From positions 1,116,001 to 1,180,000 of the forward strand of contig NC_007778.1 of NCBI RefSeq assembly GCF_000013365.1: 64,000 bases of DNA, written 5' to 3'. The notes beneath the pieces are model-generated. The model searched no databases, was not told the DNA's origin, and worked only from the letters and a program-made list of their open reading frames with translations. The position numbers and the translations under genes were made by a program. This stretch comes from Rhodopseudomonas palustris HaA2 (lineage in GTDB: Bacteria; Pseudomonadota; Alphaproteobacteria; Rhizobiales; Xanthobacteraceae). Shown in pieces: positions 44,441-53,375 of the stretch; position 1 is the stretch's first letter; the number at the start of each line of letters is the position of its first letter.

Positions 44441-44678
44441 TGCGAATTCCGCTGCTTGCCGCCGTTTCGAGACGGCGGTTCGATCATTTCGACGAGAACA
44501 ATTAGCTCATCTTAACGACCATGCAATCGCTGCTTAACCGCTTCCGTTCAACAAGGTAAAACGGTTAACCGCGTTGTGCGAAATCGGCCGATGTTTTCGC
44601 CCGGATGTGCCGCGCTGTGACAGCTCTGTGCCGGCATGGCCCGGGGTTCCGGGATGACGCAGCGGCGCGAGCGCGGGC
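44441..44678. promoter_or_regulatory. WecG upstream region with TTAACC elements
   Basis: A 238-bp gap, AT-rich at 44490-44580. It carries CTTAACGACC near 44511, GCTTAACCG near 44532 and GGTTAACC at 44563-44570. The motif resembles CtrA half-sites, but no full TTAA-N7-TTAA site is present. A promoter for the WecG gene is likely here. Confidence 0.4.
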
Positions 44679-45662
44679 TCAGGCGCCGAGCCGGCGTTCC
44701 CAGGCCAGCGCGTGGCGCACGATGGTCTCGAGATCGTCGTAGCGCGGCGTCCAGCCCAGCAGCGTCTTCGCGCGTTCGTTCGCAGCCACCAGCGCGGCGG
44801 GATCGCCGGCGCGGCGGCCTTGGAGGCGCACCGGAAAATCGACGCCGGAGACGCGCTTGACCACCTCGATCACCTGCAGCACCGAATAGCCGCTGGCATA
44901 GCCGATGTTGCAGGTGACGCTGGGATGGCCGGCGCGCAGATAGCGCAGCGCGTCGAGATGCGCGGCGACGAGATCGGCGACATGGACGTAGTCGCGGATG
45001 CAGGAGCCGTCCGCGGTCGGATAGTCGGTGCCGAACACGTCGAGCCCGTCGCGCTTGCCGAGCGCGGCCTGCACGGCGATCTTGATCAGATGCGTGGCGT
45101 TCGGCGACGACTGCCCGGCGCGGCCGTCCGGATCGGCGCCGGCGACGTTGAAGTAGCGCAGCGCCGCGTAGCTCAGCGGATGCGCGCGGGCGACGTCGCC
45201 GAGCATCCATTCGACCATCAGTTTCGAGCGGCCATAGGGATTGATCGGCTGCGTCGGCTGGTCTTCGCCGATCGGATTGCGATCGGGCTCGCCATACACA
45301 GCCGCGGTCGACGAGAACACGACATGCGGAATCCGCCGCTGCACCGCGCAGTCGATCAGCGTGCGGGCGTTGGCGGTGTTGTTGCGATAATAGGCCAGCG
45401 GCTGCGCGACCGATTCCGGCACCACCACGCTGGCCGCGAAATGGATGATCGCCGCGATCGGATGGCGATCCATGATGTCGCCGACGAAATCGGAATCGCC
45501 GACCGAGCCCTCGAACAGCGGTACGCCCTCCGGAACGGCGCGGCGCAGCCCAGCGGAGAGATCGTCGATCACCAGCGGCCGTTCGCCGGCCGCCTGCAAC
45601 GCCAGCGTCATATGGCTGCCGATATAGCCGGCGCCGCCGGTGACGAGGATGTAGTTGTCCAT
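44679..45662 (-). CDS. galE: UDP-glucose 4-epimerase
   Basis: This 327-residue extended SDR has ILVTGGAGYIGSHM (NAD binding), FAASVVVPESV, FSSTAAVYGEP (catalytic Ser/Thr), NPYGRSK (Tyr-x3-Lys), RYFNVAGADPDGR and CIRDYVHVADL, all typical of GalE. It supplies UDP-galactose for the polysaccharide. The start MDNYILVTGG at 45662 fits the family; the 28-residue upstream extension does not. Confidence 0.96.
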   Translation of the reverse strand: MDNYILVTGGAGYIGSHMTLALQAAGERPLVIDDLSAGLRRAVPEGVPLFEGSVGDSDFVGDIMDRHPIAAIIHFAASVVVPESVAQPLAYYRNNTANARTLIDCAVQRRIPHVVFSSTAAVYGEPDRNPIGEDQPTQPINPYGRSKLMVEWMLGDVARAHPLSYAALRYFNVAGADPDGRAGQSSPNATHLIKIAVQAALGKRDGLDVFGTDYPTADGSCIRDYVHVADLVAAHLDALRYLRAGHPSVTCNIGYASGYSVLQVIEVVKRVSGVDFPVRLQGRRAGDPAALVAANERAKTLLGWTPRYDDLETIVRHALAWERRLGA

Positions 45663-45702
45663 ATCGGTCTTCCGTGGCTGTGGGCGGCGGCCCGTCGGAC
45701 GC

Positions 45703-46944
45703 TCAGGGCCCGGCGTGGCTCTGCAACCGGAGGCGACTGCTCGCAATTGCCACGCCCCAGGTCAAGCCGATCAGCATGAAATAATGCCGCCAGTGATCGG
45801 TATCGATAATGAAGCTTTCCAGCAGCGTCACGATCAGCGTCGCCACGATGGCGATGTAGGTGCGCTGCCACGGCGTGCGGACGAAAACGTTGCGCAGCCC
45901 GTAGGCGGCGGTGATGAACACCAGGGCCGGATACAGGATGCCGCTGATCCAGCCGCCGGACATGAAGGCGTTGAGGAACGAATTGTGGGTGTCCTCGGGA
46001 AAGAACCGCCGGAACTGCAGCGGGCCGATTCCGGTCGGATAGTCCAGCGCCATGCCGGCGCCGAGCAGATGCCGGCCGAACCTCCCGAACCGACCGCTGT
46101 CGTAGGGTTGCGAGAAGCTGGCGCGCTCCTTGAACAGCGCGTCGATCCGGTCGAACGACAGCAGCACCGCGATGGCGGCGACCAGCACCAGCCCGGCGAT
46201 CGCCGCCAGCATCACGATCCGCAATCGCCGCTGCTGCGTCGGCGCGGTGACGAACATCAGCGCGATCATCAGCATCGAGGCGCCGGCGAGCGTGCCCCAG
46301 GCGGCGCGCGAGAACGCCAGAAAGATCGCCAGCGCGATGATGCCGAAGGCGATCGCATGGCGCATCGCGCTCCAGAACGAGCCCTCGATCACCCGCTGCA
46401 GCGCGTAGACCGCCGGAAAGATCAGGAACGCGCCGAGCACGTTCGGGTCCTTGAAGGTGCCGCGGGCGCGCCCCGCATAGGTCAGCAGGTCCGTGGTGCC
46501 GGGGATCAGGTTGAAATAGCCGGCGATGCCGGCCAGCGACGCGATCAGCCCGCCGATCAGATAGCCCTTGGCCAGCGCCTCGATCCGGTCGCCGGTGTGC
46601 TCCAGCGTCACCAGCGCGAAGAACATCGCGGTGATCGCCATGTACCAGGAGGTCAGCAGCCAGTTCAGGATGATCGGATCGTCGAGCAGGGAGCTGGCGC
46701 CGATCGTGTAGCCGAGTTCGACGCCGATCAAGAGCGCGATCGGCACGATCAGCGCCGGCGTGATCCGCAGGCCGGAGGCGAAGAACACCACGATCGACAG
46801 CAGGATCGCGAATTCATACGGGCTCGGCTCGATGAACACGATGGCGCCGCTGGCGCCGACGAACCACAGCAGCGCCAGCTGCAGCGCCCGCAGGCGCGGC
46901 GCCGTGGCCGGGGAGGGGGCGGCCGCGATGGCAAAGTCGGTCAT
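45703..46944 (-). CDS. O-antigen ligase/polymerase family membrane protein
   Basis: This 413-residue polytopic protein has about 11 TM segments and the Wzy_C signature region with RARGTFKDPNVLGAFL, then PEDTHNSFLNAFMSGG in the large periplasmic loop. The HNSFL motif is typical of WaaL/Wzy-type enzymes. It is distinct from the polymerase at 40504, so the locus carries two such proteins, one perhaps a ligase. It lies upstream of galE by 40 bp. The 249 bp upstream (46945-47193) hold a GATTAACG element near 47071 and no gene. Confidence 0.85.
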   Translation of the reverse strand: MTDFAIAAAPSPATAPRLRALQLALLWFVGASGAIVFIEPSPYEFAILLSIVVFFASGLRITPALIVPIALLIGVELGYTIGASSLLDDPIILNWLLTSWYMAITAMFFALVTLEHTGDRIEALAKGYLIGGLIASLAGIAGYFNLIPGTTDLLTYAGRARGTFKDPNVLGAFLIFPAVYALQRVIEGSFWSAMRHAIAFGIIALAIFLAFSRAAWGTLAGASMLMIALMFVTAPTQQRRLRIVMLAAIAGLVLVAAIAVLLSFDRIDALFKERASFSQPYDSGRFGRFGRHLLGAGMALDYPTGIGPLQFRRFFPEDTHNSFLNAFMSGGWISGILYPALVFITAAYGLRNVFVRTPWQRTYIAIVATLIVTLLESFIIDTDHWRHYFMLIGLTWGVAIASSRLRLQSHAGP

Positions 46945-47193
46945 GGCTGCAACCTTGCGTCGCCGGCTGGAAGACGTCGTTCATGCGGGCCCTGGCCCGA
47001 ACGTCATGCGGTGCGATGACGCGGCCGCGCGCAGGGGCTGTCGGCCGCGCGGACAGTTTAGGAAACCGAGATTAACGCTGGATTATCGTGGCCGGGGCGC
47101 CGGAAGGCGGGCGCGCGCCGGCGGCGTCGGCTTGCAATTGGCTGCCGGGGTGCCGATATTTCCGGTTGGCTGACGCACCACGGGAGACGCCCG

Positions 47194-48159
47194 ATGCCTT
47201 CCTTGCCCGAATGGAACGTGCCGGCCGCGATCCGGCCGCGCGCTGCGGACTTTCCGTTCGATCTCGATCGCACGCTGTCGGCGGTGCTCGGCGTGCACGC
47301 GATCATTCCGCCCGACGCCTTCACCGCGAATACGCTCGGCACCGAACGCGCCGGCAACGCCGTGCTGATCGACGACGGCCTGCTGCTGACCATCGGCTAT
47401 CTGATCACCGAAGCAGAGACCGTCTGGCTGCATCTCGGCGACGGCCGGGCGGTCGAGGGGCACGCGCTCGGCATCGATTCCGACAGCGGCTTCGGCCTGG
47501 TGCAGGCGCTCGGCGCGATCGACCTGCCGCCGCTGCGGCTCGGCCATTCGAGCGCGGCCAAGACCGGCGATCGCGTGATCGTCGGCGGCGTCGGCGGACG
47601 TATCCGCTCGGTCGCGGGGCGGATCGCGGCGCGGCAGCCCTTCGCCGGCTATTGGGAATATCTGATCGACGACGCGATCTTCACCGAGCCGTCGCACCCG
47701 AACTGGGGTGGGGCCGGGCTGATCTCCGCGACCGGCGAACTGATCGGCATCGGCTCGCTGCAGATCGAGCGCAGCGGCAGCGACGAGCACTACAACATGA
47801 TGGTGCCGATCGATCTCTTGAAGCCGGTGCTCGGCGATCTGCGCAAATTCGGCCGGGTCGACAGACCGCCGCGGCCGTGGCTCGGGCTGTATTCGACCGA
47901 GATCGAGGACCGGATCGTCGTGGTCGGGATCGCGCCGAAGGGCCCCGCCGCGCGCGCCGAGCTGAAATCGGGCGATGTCATTCTCGCGGTCGCCGGCGAC
48001 AAGGTCACGAGCGAGGCGGAATTCTATCGCAAGGTCTGGGCGCTCGGCGCCGCCGGCGTCGAGGTCCCGCTGACGCTGTTCAGCGGCGGCGCCACCTTCG
48101 ACGTCGTGCTGCATTCGGCGGACCGCGCCAAATTCCTCAAGGGACCGCGGATGCATTGA
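47194..48159 (+). CDS. HtrA-like trypsin-PDZ protein lacking the catalytic triad
   Basis: This 321-residue protein has a trypsin-like domain (about 25-215) and one PDZ domain (about 225-310, VVVGIAPKGPAARAELKSGDVILAV). By alignment with HtrA, the His in TNYHVV is Tyr69 (LLLTIGYLI), the Asp in TDLALI is Gly99 (SGFGLV), and the Ser in GNSGGP is Trp171 (HPNWGGAG). All three catalytic residues are gone while the fold signals remain, so it is probably a binding or regulatory pseudo-protease. No signal peptide is evident. An active DegP lies 4 kb away (51546). Confidence 0.83.
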   Translation: MPSLPEWNVPAAIRPRAADFPFDLDRTLSAVLGVHAIIPPDAFTANTLGTERAGNAVLIDDGLLLTIGYLITEAETVWLHLGDGRAVEGHALGIDSDSGFGLVQALGAIDLPPLRLGHSSAAKTGDRVIVGGVGGRIRSVAGRIAARQPFAGYWEYLIDDAIFTEPSHPNWGGAGLISATGELIGIGSLQIERSGSDEHYNMMVPIDLLKPVLGDLRKFGRVDRPPRPWLGLYSTEIEDRIVVVGIAPKGPAARAELKSGDVILAVAGDKVTSEAEFYRKVWALGAAGVEVPLTLFSGGATFDVVLHSADRAKFLKGPRMH

Positions 48160-48165
48160 GCGGCG

Positions 48166-49254
48166 CTACTTCTCCGGCAGCCTGTCGTCGATTCCCTTGA
48201 CGAAGACATTCATCCCGAGCACCTGGCCGTCGTCGAGACGGTCGCCGCCCTTGCATTCGACCTCCTTGCCGTCCTGATCGAGGATCGGGCAGGCGAACGG
48301 CCTGATGCTACCGTCGATGATGCCGGCTTCGGTGTCGGCCGCGAGCGTCTTCACGTCCTCCGGCATGTTGGTGTACGGCGCCATCAGGATCATCTTGTCC
48401 TTCAGCCCGCCCCAGGTGGCGCCCGACGTCCACGCGTTGCCGAGCGCGGCCCGGACGCGGGAGAGATAATACGGCGTCCAGTCGGCGACGATGCCGGTGA
48501 GCTGGGCCTTGGGGCCGAGCTTGATCATGTCGGCATTGTGCGCGAAGGCCAGTGCGCCGCGCTCCTGGGCCACCCGCATCGTCGCGGCGCTGTCGGTGCC
48601 GTGCATGATCACGTCGGCGCCCTGATCGAGCAGAGCCTTGGCGGCGTCGGCCTCCTTGCCGGGATCGAACCAGGAATTCACCCAGACGATCCGGAGCTTG
48701 ATGTCCGGGTTGATCTTCTGCGCGGCCAGCATCGTGGCGTTGATATCGGAGACGACTTCCGGCACCGGGAACGACCCGACATAGCCGATCACGCCGGCCT
48801 TCGACATCTTCGCGGCGATCGTGCCCTCGATGGTCCGGCCCTCGTAGAACCGGGCCGAATAGGTCGCGACATTGGCCTCGCGCCTTGTCCCGGTGGCGAG
48901 TTCGAAGCGCACGCCGGGATATTTCTTCGCGACCTTGATGGTCACATCCATGTAGTCGATCGAGGTGCTGAAGATCAGCCGATTGCCGGCGCGCGCCAGC
49001 TGCTCGATCGAGCGCTCGGCCTCCGGACCGGCGCCGACGTTCTCGAGCACGGTGGTCTCGACCTGGTCGCCGAATTCCTTGACGATCGCCTTGCGCGCCT
49101 GGTCGTGCTGATAGCTCCAGCCGCCGTCGCCGACCGAGCCGATATAGACGAAGCCGATCTTGAGCCGGGCCGGTTTGTCCTGCGCCGCGGCGCCGGTCGC
49201 GCCCGCGCAGCCGGTCGCCAGCATCAGCACCGTCGCCGCAATCGAATATCTCAT
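48166..49254 (-). CDS. BMP-family ABC transporter substrate-binding protein
   Basis: This 362-residue periplasmic protein has a 23-residue signal ending ATGCAGA, a possible but weak lipobox. The mature part has IGFVYIGSVGDGGWSYQHDQ, FSTSIDYMD, GYVGSFPVPEVVSDINA and NSWFDPGKEADAAKALLDQGADVIMHGTD, as in PnrA/Med-type proteins that bind purine nucleosides or related compounds. No permease or ATPase gene is in the window, so its transporter must be elsewhere. It is convergent with the pseudo-protease gene, 6 bp apart. Confidence 0.9.
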   Translation of the reverse strand: MRYSIAATVLMLATGCAGATGAAAQDKPARLKIGFVYIGSVGDGGWSYQHDQARKAIVKEFGDQVETTVLENVGAGPEAERSIEQLARAGNRLIFSTSIDYMDVTIKVAKKYPGVRFELATGTRREANVATYSARFYEGRTIEGTIAAKMSKAGVIGYVGSFPVPEVVSDINATMLAAQKINPDIKLRIVWVNSWFDPGKEADAAKALLDQGADVIMHGTDSAATMRVAQERGALAFAHNADMIKLGPKAQLTGIVADWTPYYLSRVRAALGNAWTSGATWGGLKDKMILMAPYTNMPEDVKTLAADTEAGIIDGSIRPFACPILDQDGKEVECKGGDRLDDGQVLGMNVFVKGIDDRLPEK

Positions 49255-49394
49255 CGGTCTCTCCCAACGCCGCCCGCCGCCATGTCAAGCATGCGAATAC
49301 CGTCGAAATCTACCGGAAAACCATCGGCGGTGCGATGCGTCATGCCATCGTCGGCTTCACGCGCTAGCCCGGAGCCTGTAACAAGGAGGTCAGA

Positions 49395-49679
49395 ATGGCT
49401 GTCCGGTTGATCATCTTCTGGCTGGTGTTGGCCGCGGGCTTCGGCTGGGGCGCGTGGTTCGTCGCGCGCGCGCCGCGCCGGGCGCTGTGGGTGCGGATCG
49501 CCGCCGCCGCCGTGCTGCTGGTGGCCTGCGCCGTGTCGTTTCTGATGTACGGCGCCGATCTGGAAAAGAACCTCGGCTCGGTGATCCTGTATTTCGTGGT
49601 GTGGAGCTCGGTGTTCGGCCTGTCGGCCGCCTGCGCCGGCACCATCGTCGGCACGCTGGTGGCGCTGCTGATCGGCTGA
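49395..49679 (+). CDS. Small three-TM membrane protein
   Basis: This 94-residue protein has three hydrophobic segments (about 5-24, 33-52, 63-92). AAGGAGG precedes the ATG with good spacing, which supports translation. No family recognised. It is upstream of the biuret-hydrolase-like gene by 67 bp; co-transcription is possible. Confidence 0.6.
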   Translation: MAVRLIIFWLVLAAGFGWGAWFVARAPRRALWVRIAAAAVLLVACAVSFLMYGADLEKNLGSVILYFVVWSSVFGLSAACAGTIVGTLVALLIG

Positions 49680-49746
49680 ACGGCGCTTTCATCCGTCATG
49701 TCTGGCGTTCTATGCTGCGATCGATTCCGATCGCGGAGCAACGACG

Positions 49747-50448
49747 ATGGCCGCCACGACTTTCTCAGCCTCGGGCACGATCGACGCCGAGCCGGCGCCG
49801 ATCGCGCTCGACTGGGTCGCGACCGCGCTCTTGATCATCGACATGCAGCGCGACTTCCTGGAGCCGGGCGGCTTCGGCGAAACGCTGGGCAACGACGTCT
49901 CGCGGCTCGGCCGCGCGGTCGGGCCGATCGCCGCGGTGCTGGCCGCGGCGCGGGCGATGGGTCTGCTGGTGGTGCACACCCGCGAGGGCCATCTGCCGGA
50001 TCTGACCGATGCGCCACCGGCCAAACTCGCACGCGGCGCGCCGTCGCTGCGGATCGGCGATCCCGGGCCGATGGGCCGCATCCTGATCCGCGGCGAGCCG
50101 GGGCACGACATCATCCCGGAGTTGTATCCGCGCGACGATGAAATCGTCATCGACAAGCCCGGCAAGGGCGCGTTCTTCGCCACCGAACTCGACGACGTGC
50201 TGCAGAAATACGGCATCGAGAATCTGCTGGTCTGTGGCGTCACCACCGAAGTCTGCGTCAACACCACGGTGCGCGAGGCCAATGATCGCGGCTATCGCTG
50301 CGTGGTGATCGGCGACGGCTGCGCGTCGTATTTTCCGGACTTCCATGATGCCGGGCTCGCGATGATCAAGGCGCAGGGCGGCATCTTCGGCTGGGTTGCG
50401 GACTCCGCCGCGGTACTCGCCGCGATGGCGCCGATCGTGGACGATTGA
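49747..50448 (+). CDS. Isochorismatase-family amidohydrolase, biuret-hydrolase-like
   Basis: This 233-residue cysteine hydrolase has the catalytic triad Asp in [10 protein letters not shown], Lys in DKPGKGAFF and Cys in [11 protein letters not shown]. The stretches [41 protein letters not shown] and [13 protein letters not shown] are very close to BiuH of Rhizobium leguminosarum, which splits biuret to allophanate and ammonia. Related members act on ureidoacrylate, so specificity is inferred. It could recycle nitrogen, consistent with the diazotrophic setting. Confidence 0.85.
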   Translation: MAATTFSASGTIDAEPAPIALDWVATALLIIDMQRDFLEPGGFGETLGNDVSRLGRAVGPIAAVLAAARAMGLLVVHTREGHLPDLTDAPPAKLARGAPSLRIGDPGPMGRILIRGEPGHDIIPELYPRDDEIVIDKPGKGAFFATELDDVLQKYGIENLLVCGVTTEVCVNTTVREANDRGYRCVVIGDGCASYFPDFHDAGLAMIKAQGGIFGWVADSAAVLAAMAPIVDD

Positions 50449-50528
50449 GCGATCACCGGCAGTTGACGAAACCGGAACGGTCCTGCGCGGTTGTTTCCTT
50501 CGGCGTTCGCACTGAAAGGAACCAACAT

Positions 50529-51020
50529 ATGAGAACTCATTCCGCTGCGCGGCTTCTGTCCGTTGTCGTACTGTCGGGCTCGTTTGCGATGCTCTCCACC
50601 ACGAGCTTTGCGGCCGGCGCGTTCGACGGCATGGCCGGCTATTGGAACGGCAGCGGCAAGGTCGAACTGTCCGATGGTTCGACCGAGCGCATTCGCTGTC
50701 GCGCCTCCTACGCGGTGGCGGGCGAGGGGCGCCTGCTGCAACAAACCCTGGTGTGCGCGAGCACGAGTGCCAAGTTCGACATCACCAGCCATGTCGAGGA
50801 GAACGGCGGCCGGATCACCGGCACATGGACGGAAGCGAGCCGCAACGCCAACGGCCAGGTCACCGGCACCGCCCGCGGCGGGCGCGTCGACGCGCAGGTC
50901 GCAGGCCCGGGCTTCTCGGCGTCGCTGTCGGTGGCGACCCGCGGTGCATCGCAATCTGTCTCGATCGTGCCGCAAGGCACCAATGTGCGCAACGTCTCGG
51001 TGTCGCTGAAGAAGCGCTGA
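50529..51020 (+). CDS. Exported protein of unknown function
   Basis: This 163-residue protein has a clear Sec signal (RLLSVVVLSGSFAMLSTTSFA, probable cleavage after AA near 30). The mature part is all-beta looking: MAGYWNGSGKVELSDGSTERIRCRA, a pair of Cys (CRASY, LVCAS) that could form a disulfide, and GGRITGTWTEASRNANGQV. The ATG at 50529 has AAAGGA. I do not recognise the family; similar small secreted proteins occur in Bradyrhizobium relatives. Confidence 0.7.
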   Translation: MRTHSAARLLSVVVLSGSFAMLSTTSFAAGAFDGMAGYWNGSGKVELSDGSTERIRCRASYAVAGEGRLLQQTLVCASTSAKFDITSHVEENGGRITGTWTEASRNANGQVTGTARGGRVDAQVAGPGFSASLSVATRGASQSVSIVPQGTNVRNVSVSLKKR

Positions 51021-51102
51021 GCGGAGCAAGTCCATCGCTGACGTTCGTCATAAGGCCATGATGAAGTAAGCGGATGACGCGTCACCGGCGAAATAGCGCG
51101 GC

Positions 51103-51315
51103 TTTGCTTCTGATGGAATCAGAGCCGGCGATCCGACTGCCGCCGTCATCCTGAGGTGCCCGCTGGGCCGCGCTGTGCGCGGCGCGGCGGGCCTCGAAGG
51201 ATGGGCCGCAGGTGCCCTTCGCCGCATCCTTCGAGGCGCGCTACGCGCGCACCTCAGGATGACGACTCTGCACGCGAGAAGGTCGCGCCGCTTCAATCAA
51301 TCGATGAAGCGCTTT
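51103..51315. repeat. Dispersed palindromic repeat, copy 5
   Basis: Core 51145-51263 with both outer flanks (CTGATGGAATCAGA on the left; CTTCAATCAATCGATGAAGC on the right), in the same orientation as copy 1 and nearly identical to it. It sits between the exported-protein gene and degP. The segment 51021-51102 holds nothing I recognise. Confidence 0.9.
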
Positions 51316-51430
51316 AGTCCGCGTTGACGCGTCTCTCTTCCTTCTTCATCTCTCTGTTTGCCCTTTTCTCTTCATGAAAATTCGGACAGGTCGTTCGCGC
51401 GCGCCGCGTCATCGTAGGCGCATCGATCCC

Positions 51431-51470
51431 GTTTGGCGGTCCTCCCTGTCCAAAGATTAATTCGCCAAAC
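51431..51470. promoter_or_regulatory. Inverted repeat upstream of degP
   Basis: GTTTGGCG (51431-51438) and CGCCAAAC (51463-51470) are perfect 8-bp arms separated by 24 bases, with an AT-rich centre. They lie about 75-115 bp before the degP ATG, in the only likely promoter region of the 525-bp gap 51021-51545. It may be a regulator site; no consensus of a known stress sigma factor was seen. Confidence 0.4.
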
Positions 51471-51545
51471 AGCTTCGCGTAATGTCGGTCAACTATATTC
51501 CAGCGAGTAGTTCACGCCCCGTTCACCACTCACTGGAGCCTCGCC

Positions 51546-53123
51546 ATGAATCAGAACAAGACGGATCGCAACGACATCGACGACACCCCGAAATCCGAGG
51601 CGCAACTACGCCGGATCATGAGGCCGCGGCGCTTTGCTCTGCTGGCGTCCGCCGCAGCGCTGAGCGCCGCGCTGGTCACCGGCGGATATATGACGCACGA
51701 GTTTCCGTCGTTCGCGTCGCCCGCGCTCGCGGCCGAAGCGGCTGCGCCGACCGGCATGCCTTCCGGCTTCGGCGATCTCGTCAGCAAGGTGAAGCCGGCG
51801 GTGATCTCGGTGCGCGTCAAGATCGACGAGGACAGCCGCACCACGCCGCTGATCCGCAACGACGACAGCGACGACAATGCCAATCCGGGGATGGGCGACG
51901 ATCAGTTGCGTCCGTTCCTCAAGCAGTTCGGCTTCCGCGGCGAAGGCGCCATGCCGAAGCGGCACGAGATGATCACCGGCGAGGGCTCCGGCTTCTTCAT
52001 CTCGCCGGACGGCTACGCGGTCACCAACTATCACGTCGTCGATCACGCCAAGTCGGTGCAGGTCACGACCGATGACGGCGCCGTCCACACCGCCAAGGTC
52101 GTCGGCACCGACAAGAAGACCGATCTGGCGCTGATCAAGGTCGACGGCAAGAGCGACTTCACTTACGTGAAATTCGCCGATCAGCCGGCGCGGGTCGGCG
52201 ACTGGGTGGTGGCGGTCGGCAATCCGTTCGGCCTCGGCGGCACCGTCACGGCCGGCATCGTCTCGGCGCGCGGCCGCGACATCGGCTCCGGTCCCTATGA
52301 CGACTACGTCCAGATCGACGCGCCGATCAACAAGGGCAATTCCGGCGGCCCGGCGTTCGACACCAGCGGCAACGTCATCGGCGTCAACACCGCGATCTAT
52401 TCGCCCTCCGGCGGCTCGGTCGGCATCGGCTTCGACATTCCGGCGGCGACCGCCAAGCTCGTCATCGCGCAGTTGAAGGACAAGGGCGTGGTGACGCGCG
52501 GTTGGCTCGGCGTGCAGGTGCAGCCGGTGACCGCCGAGATCGCCGACAGCATGGGGCTGAAGCAGGCCCGCGGCGCGCTGGTCGACAGCCCGCAGGACGG
52601 CAGCCCGGCCGCCAAGGCGGGGATCGCCGCCGGCGACGTCATCACCGCGGTCAATGGCGCGGAGATCAAGGACTCGCGCGCGCTGGCGCGGACCATCAGC
52701 ATGATGGCGCCGGGCAGCGCGGTGAAGCTCGACGTGCTGCACAAGGGTGACAGCAAGACTGTGACGCTCAGCCTGGCGGAGATGCCGAACGAGAGCGCGA
52801 AAGTCGCCGACAGCGGCGATGCCGGGCGCGAGTCCGGCCGGCCCTATCTCGGCCTGCGCGTCGCGCCGGCCAGCGAGGTTGGCGACTCCGGCCAGAAGGG
52901 CGTCGTCGTCACCGGCGTCGACCCCGAAGGCCCGGCGGCCGATCGCGGGCTGCGCAGCGGCGACGTCATCCTCGACGTCGGCGGCAAGCCGGTCGCCAAT
53001 TCCGGCGACGTCCGCGACGCGCTGAAGCAGGCCAGCGAGCACGGCAAGAAGACCGTGCTGATGCGGGTCAAGACCGCGGATTCCGCCGCGCGCTTCGTCG
53101 CGGTGCCGATCGCCAAAGGCTGA
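51546..53123 (+). CDS. HtrA/DegP (Do) family serine protease
   Basis: This 525-residue periplasmic protease/chaperone has an N-terminal membrane anchor or signal (RRFALLASAAALSAALVTGGY), a trypsin domain with His163 (TNYHVV), Asp193 (KTDLALIKV) and Ser266 (GNSGGP), and two PDZ domains (about 290-380 and 420-515). All catalytic residues are intact. It degrades or refolds damaged envelope proteins. ATG at 51546 after CTGGAG. Dps/sigma-E type control is not visible; see the inverted repeat upstream. Confidence 0.96.
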   Translation: MNQNKTDRNDIDDTPKSEAQLRRIMRPRRFALLASAAALSAALVTGGYMTHEFPSFASPALAAEAAAPTGMPSGFGDLVSKVKPAVISVRVKIDEDSRTTPLIRNDDSDDNANPGMGDDQLRPFLKQFGFRGEGAMPKRHEMITGEGSGFFISPDGYAVTNYHVVDHAKSVQVTTDDGAVHTAKVVGTDKKTDLALIKVDGKSDFTYVKFADQPARVGDWVVAVGNPFGLGGTVTAGIVSARGRDIGSGPYDDYVQIDAPINKGNSGGPAFDTSGNVIGVNTAIYSPSGGSVGIGFDIPAATAKLVIAQLKDKGVVTRGWLGVQVQPVTAEIADSMGLKQARGALVDSPQDGSPAAKAGIAAGDVITAVNGAEIKDSRALARTISMMAPGSAVKLDVLHKGDSKTVTLSLAEMPNESAKVADSGDAGRESGRPYLGLRVAPASEVGDSGQKGVVVTGVDPEGPAADRGLRSGDVILDVGGKPVANSGDVRDALKQASEHGKKTVLMRVKTADSAARFVAVPIAKG

Positions 53124-53375
53124 TCGAACTCCGCATCGCCGATACGCCGAGGGCGGCCGCGAGGCCGCCCTTTGTGCGTGCTGCACGCCCGATGCGACGC
53201 CGAGCGGCCACGGTGCTGTCAGCGCCGTCGGGCGCCTGCGATCCGGCGATGGAACTTTTCGTCGGGCGGTCACTTGGTTGGTTCCGAAATCGATGTCGCG
53301 GCCTGGCTGCTGGTGGGCCGGTCGGCACTCTCTGATCGACGCGACCGAGATCCAGCCGACCCGACGGAATTCGCC

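Noticed and set aside
48166..49254. Complete BMP-type ABC transporter operon.
   Set aside because: Only the binding protein is present; neighbours are a pseudo-protease and a small membrane protein, not a permease or ATPase.
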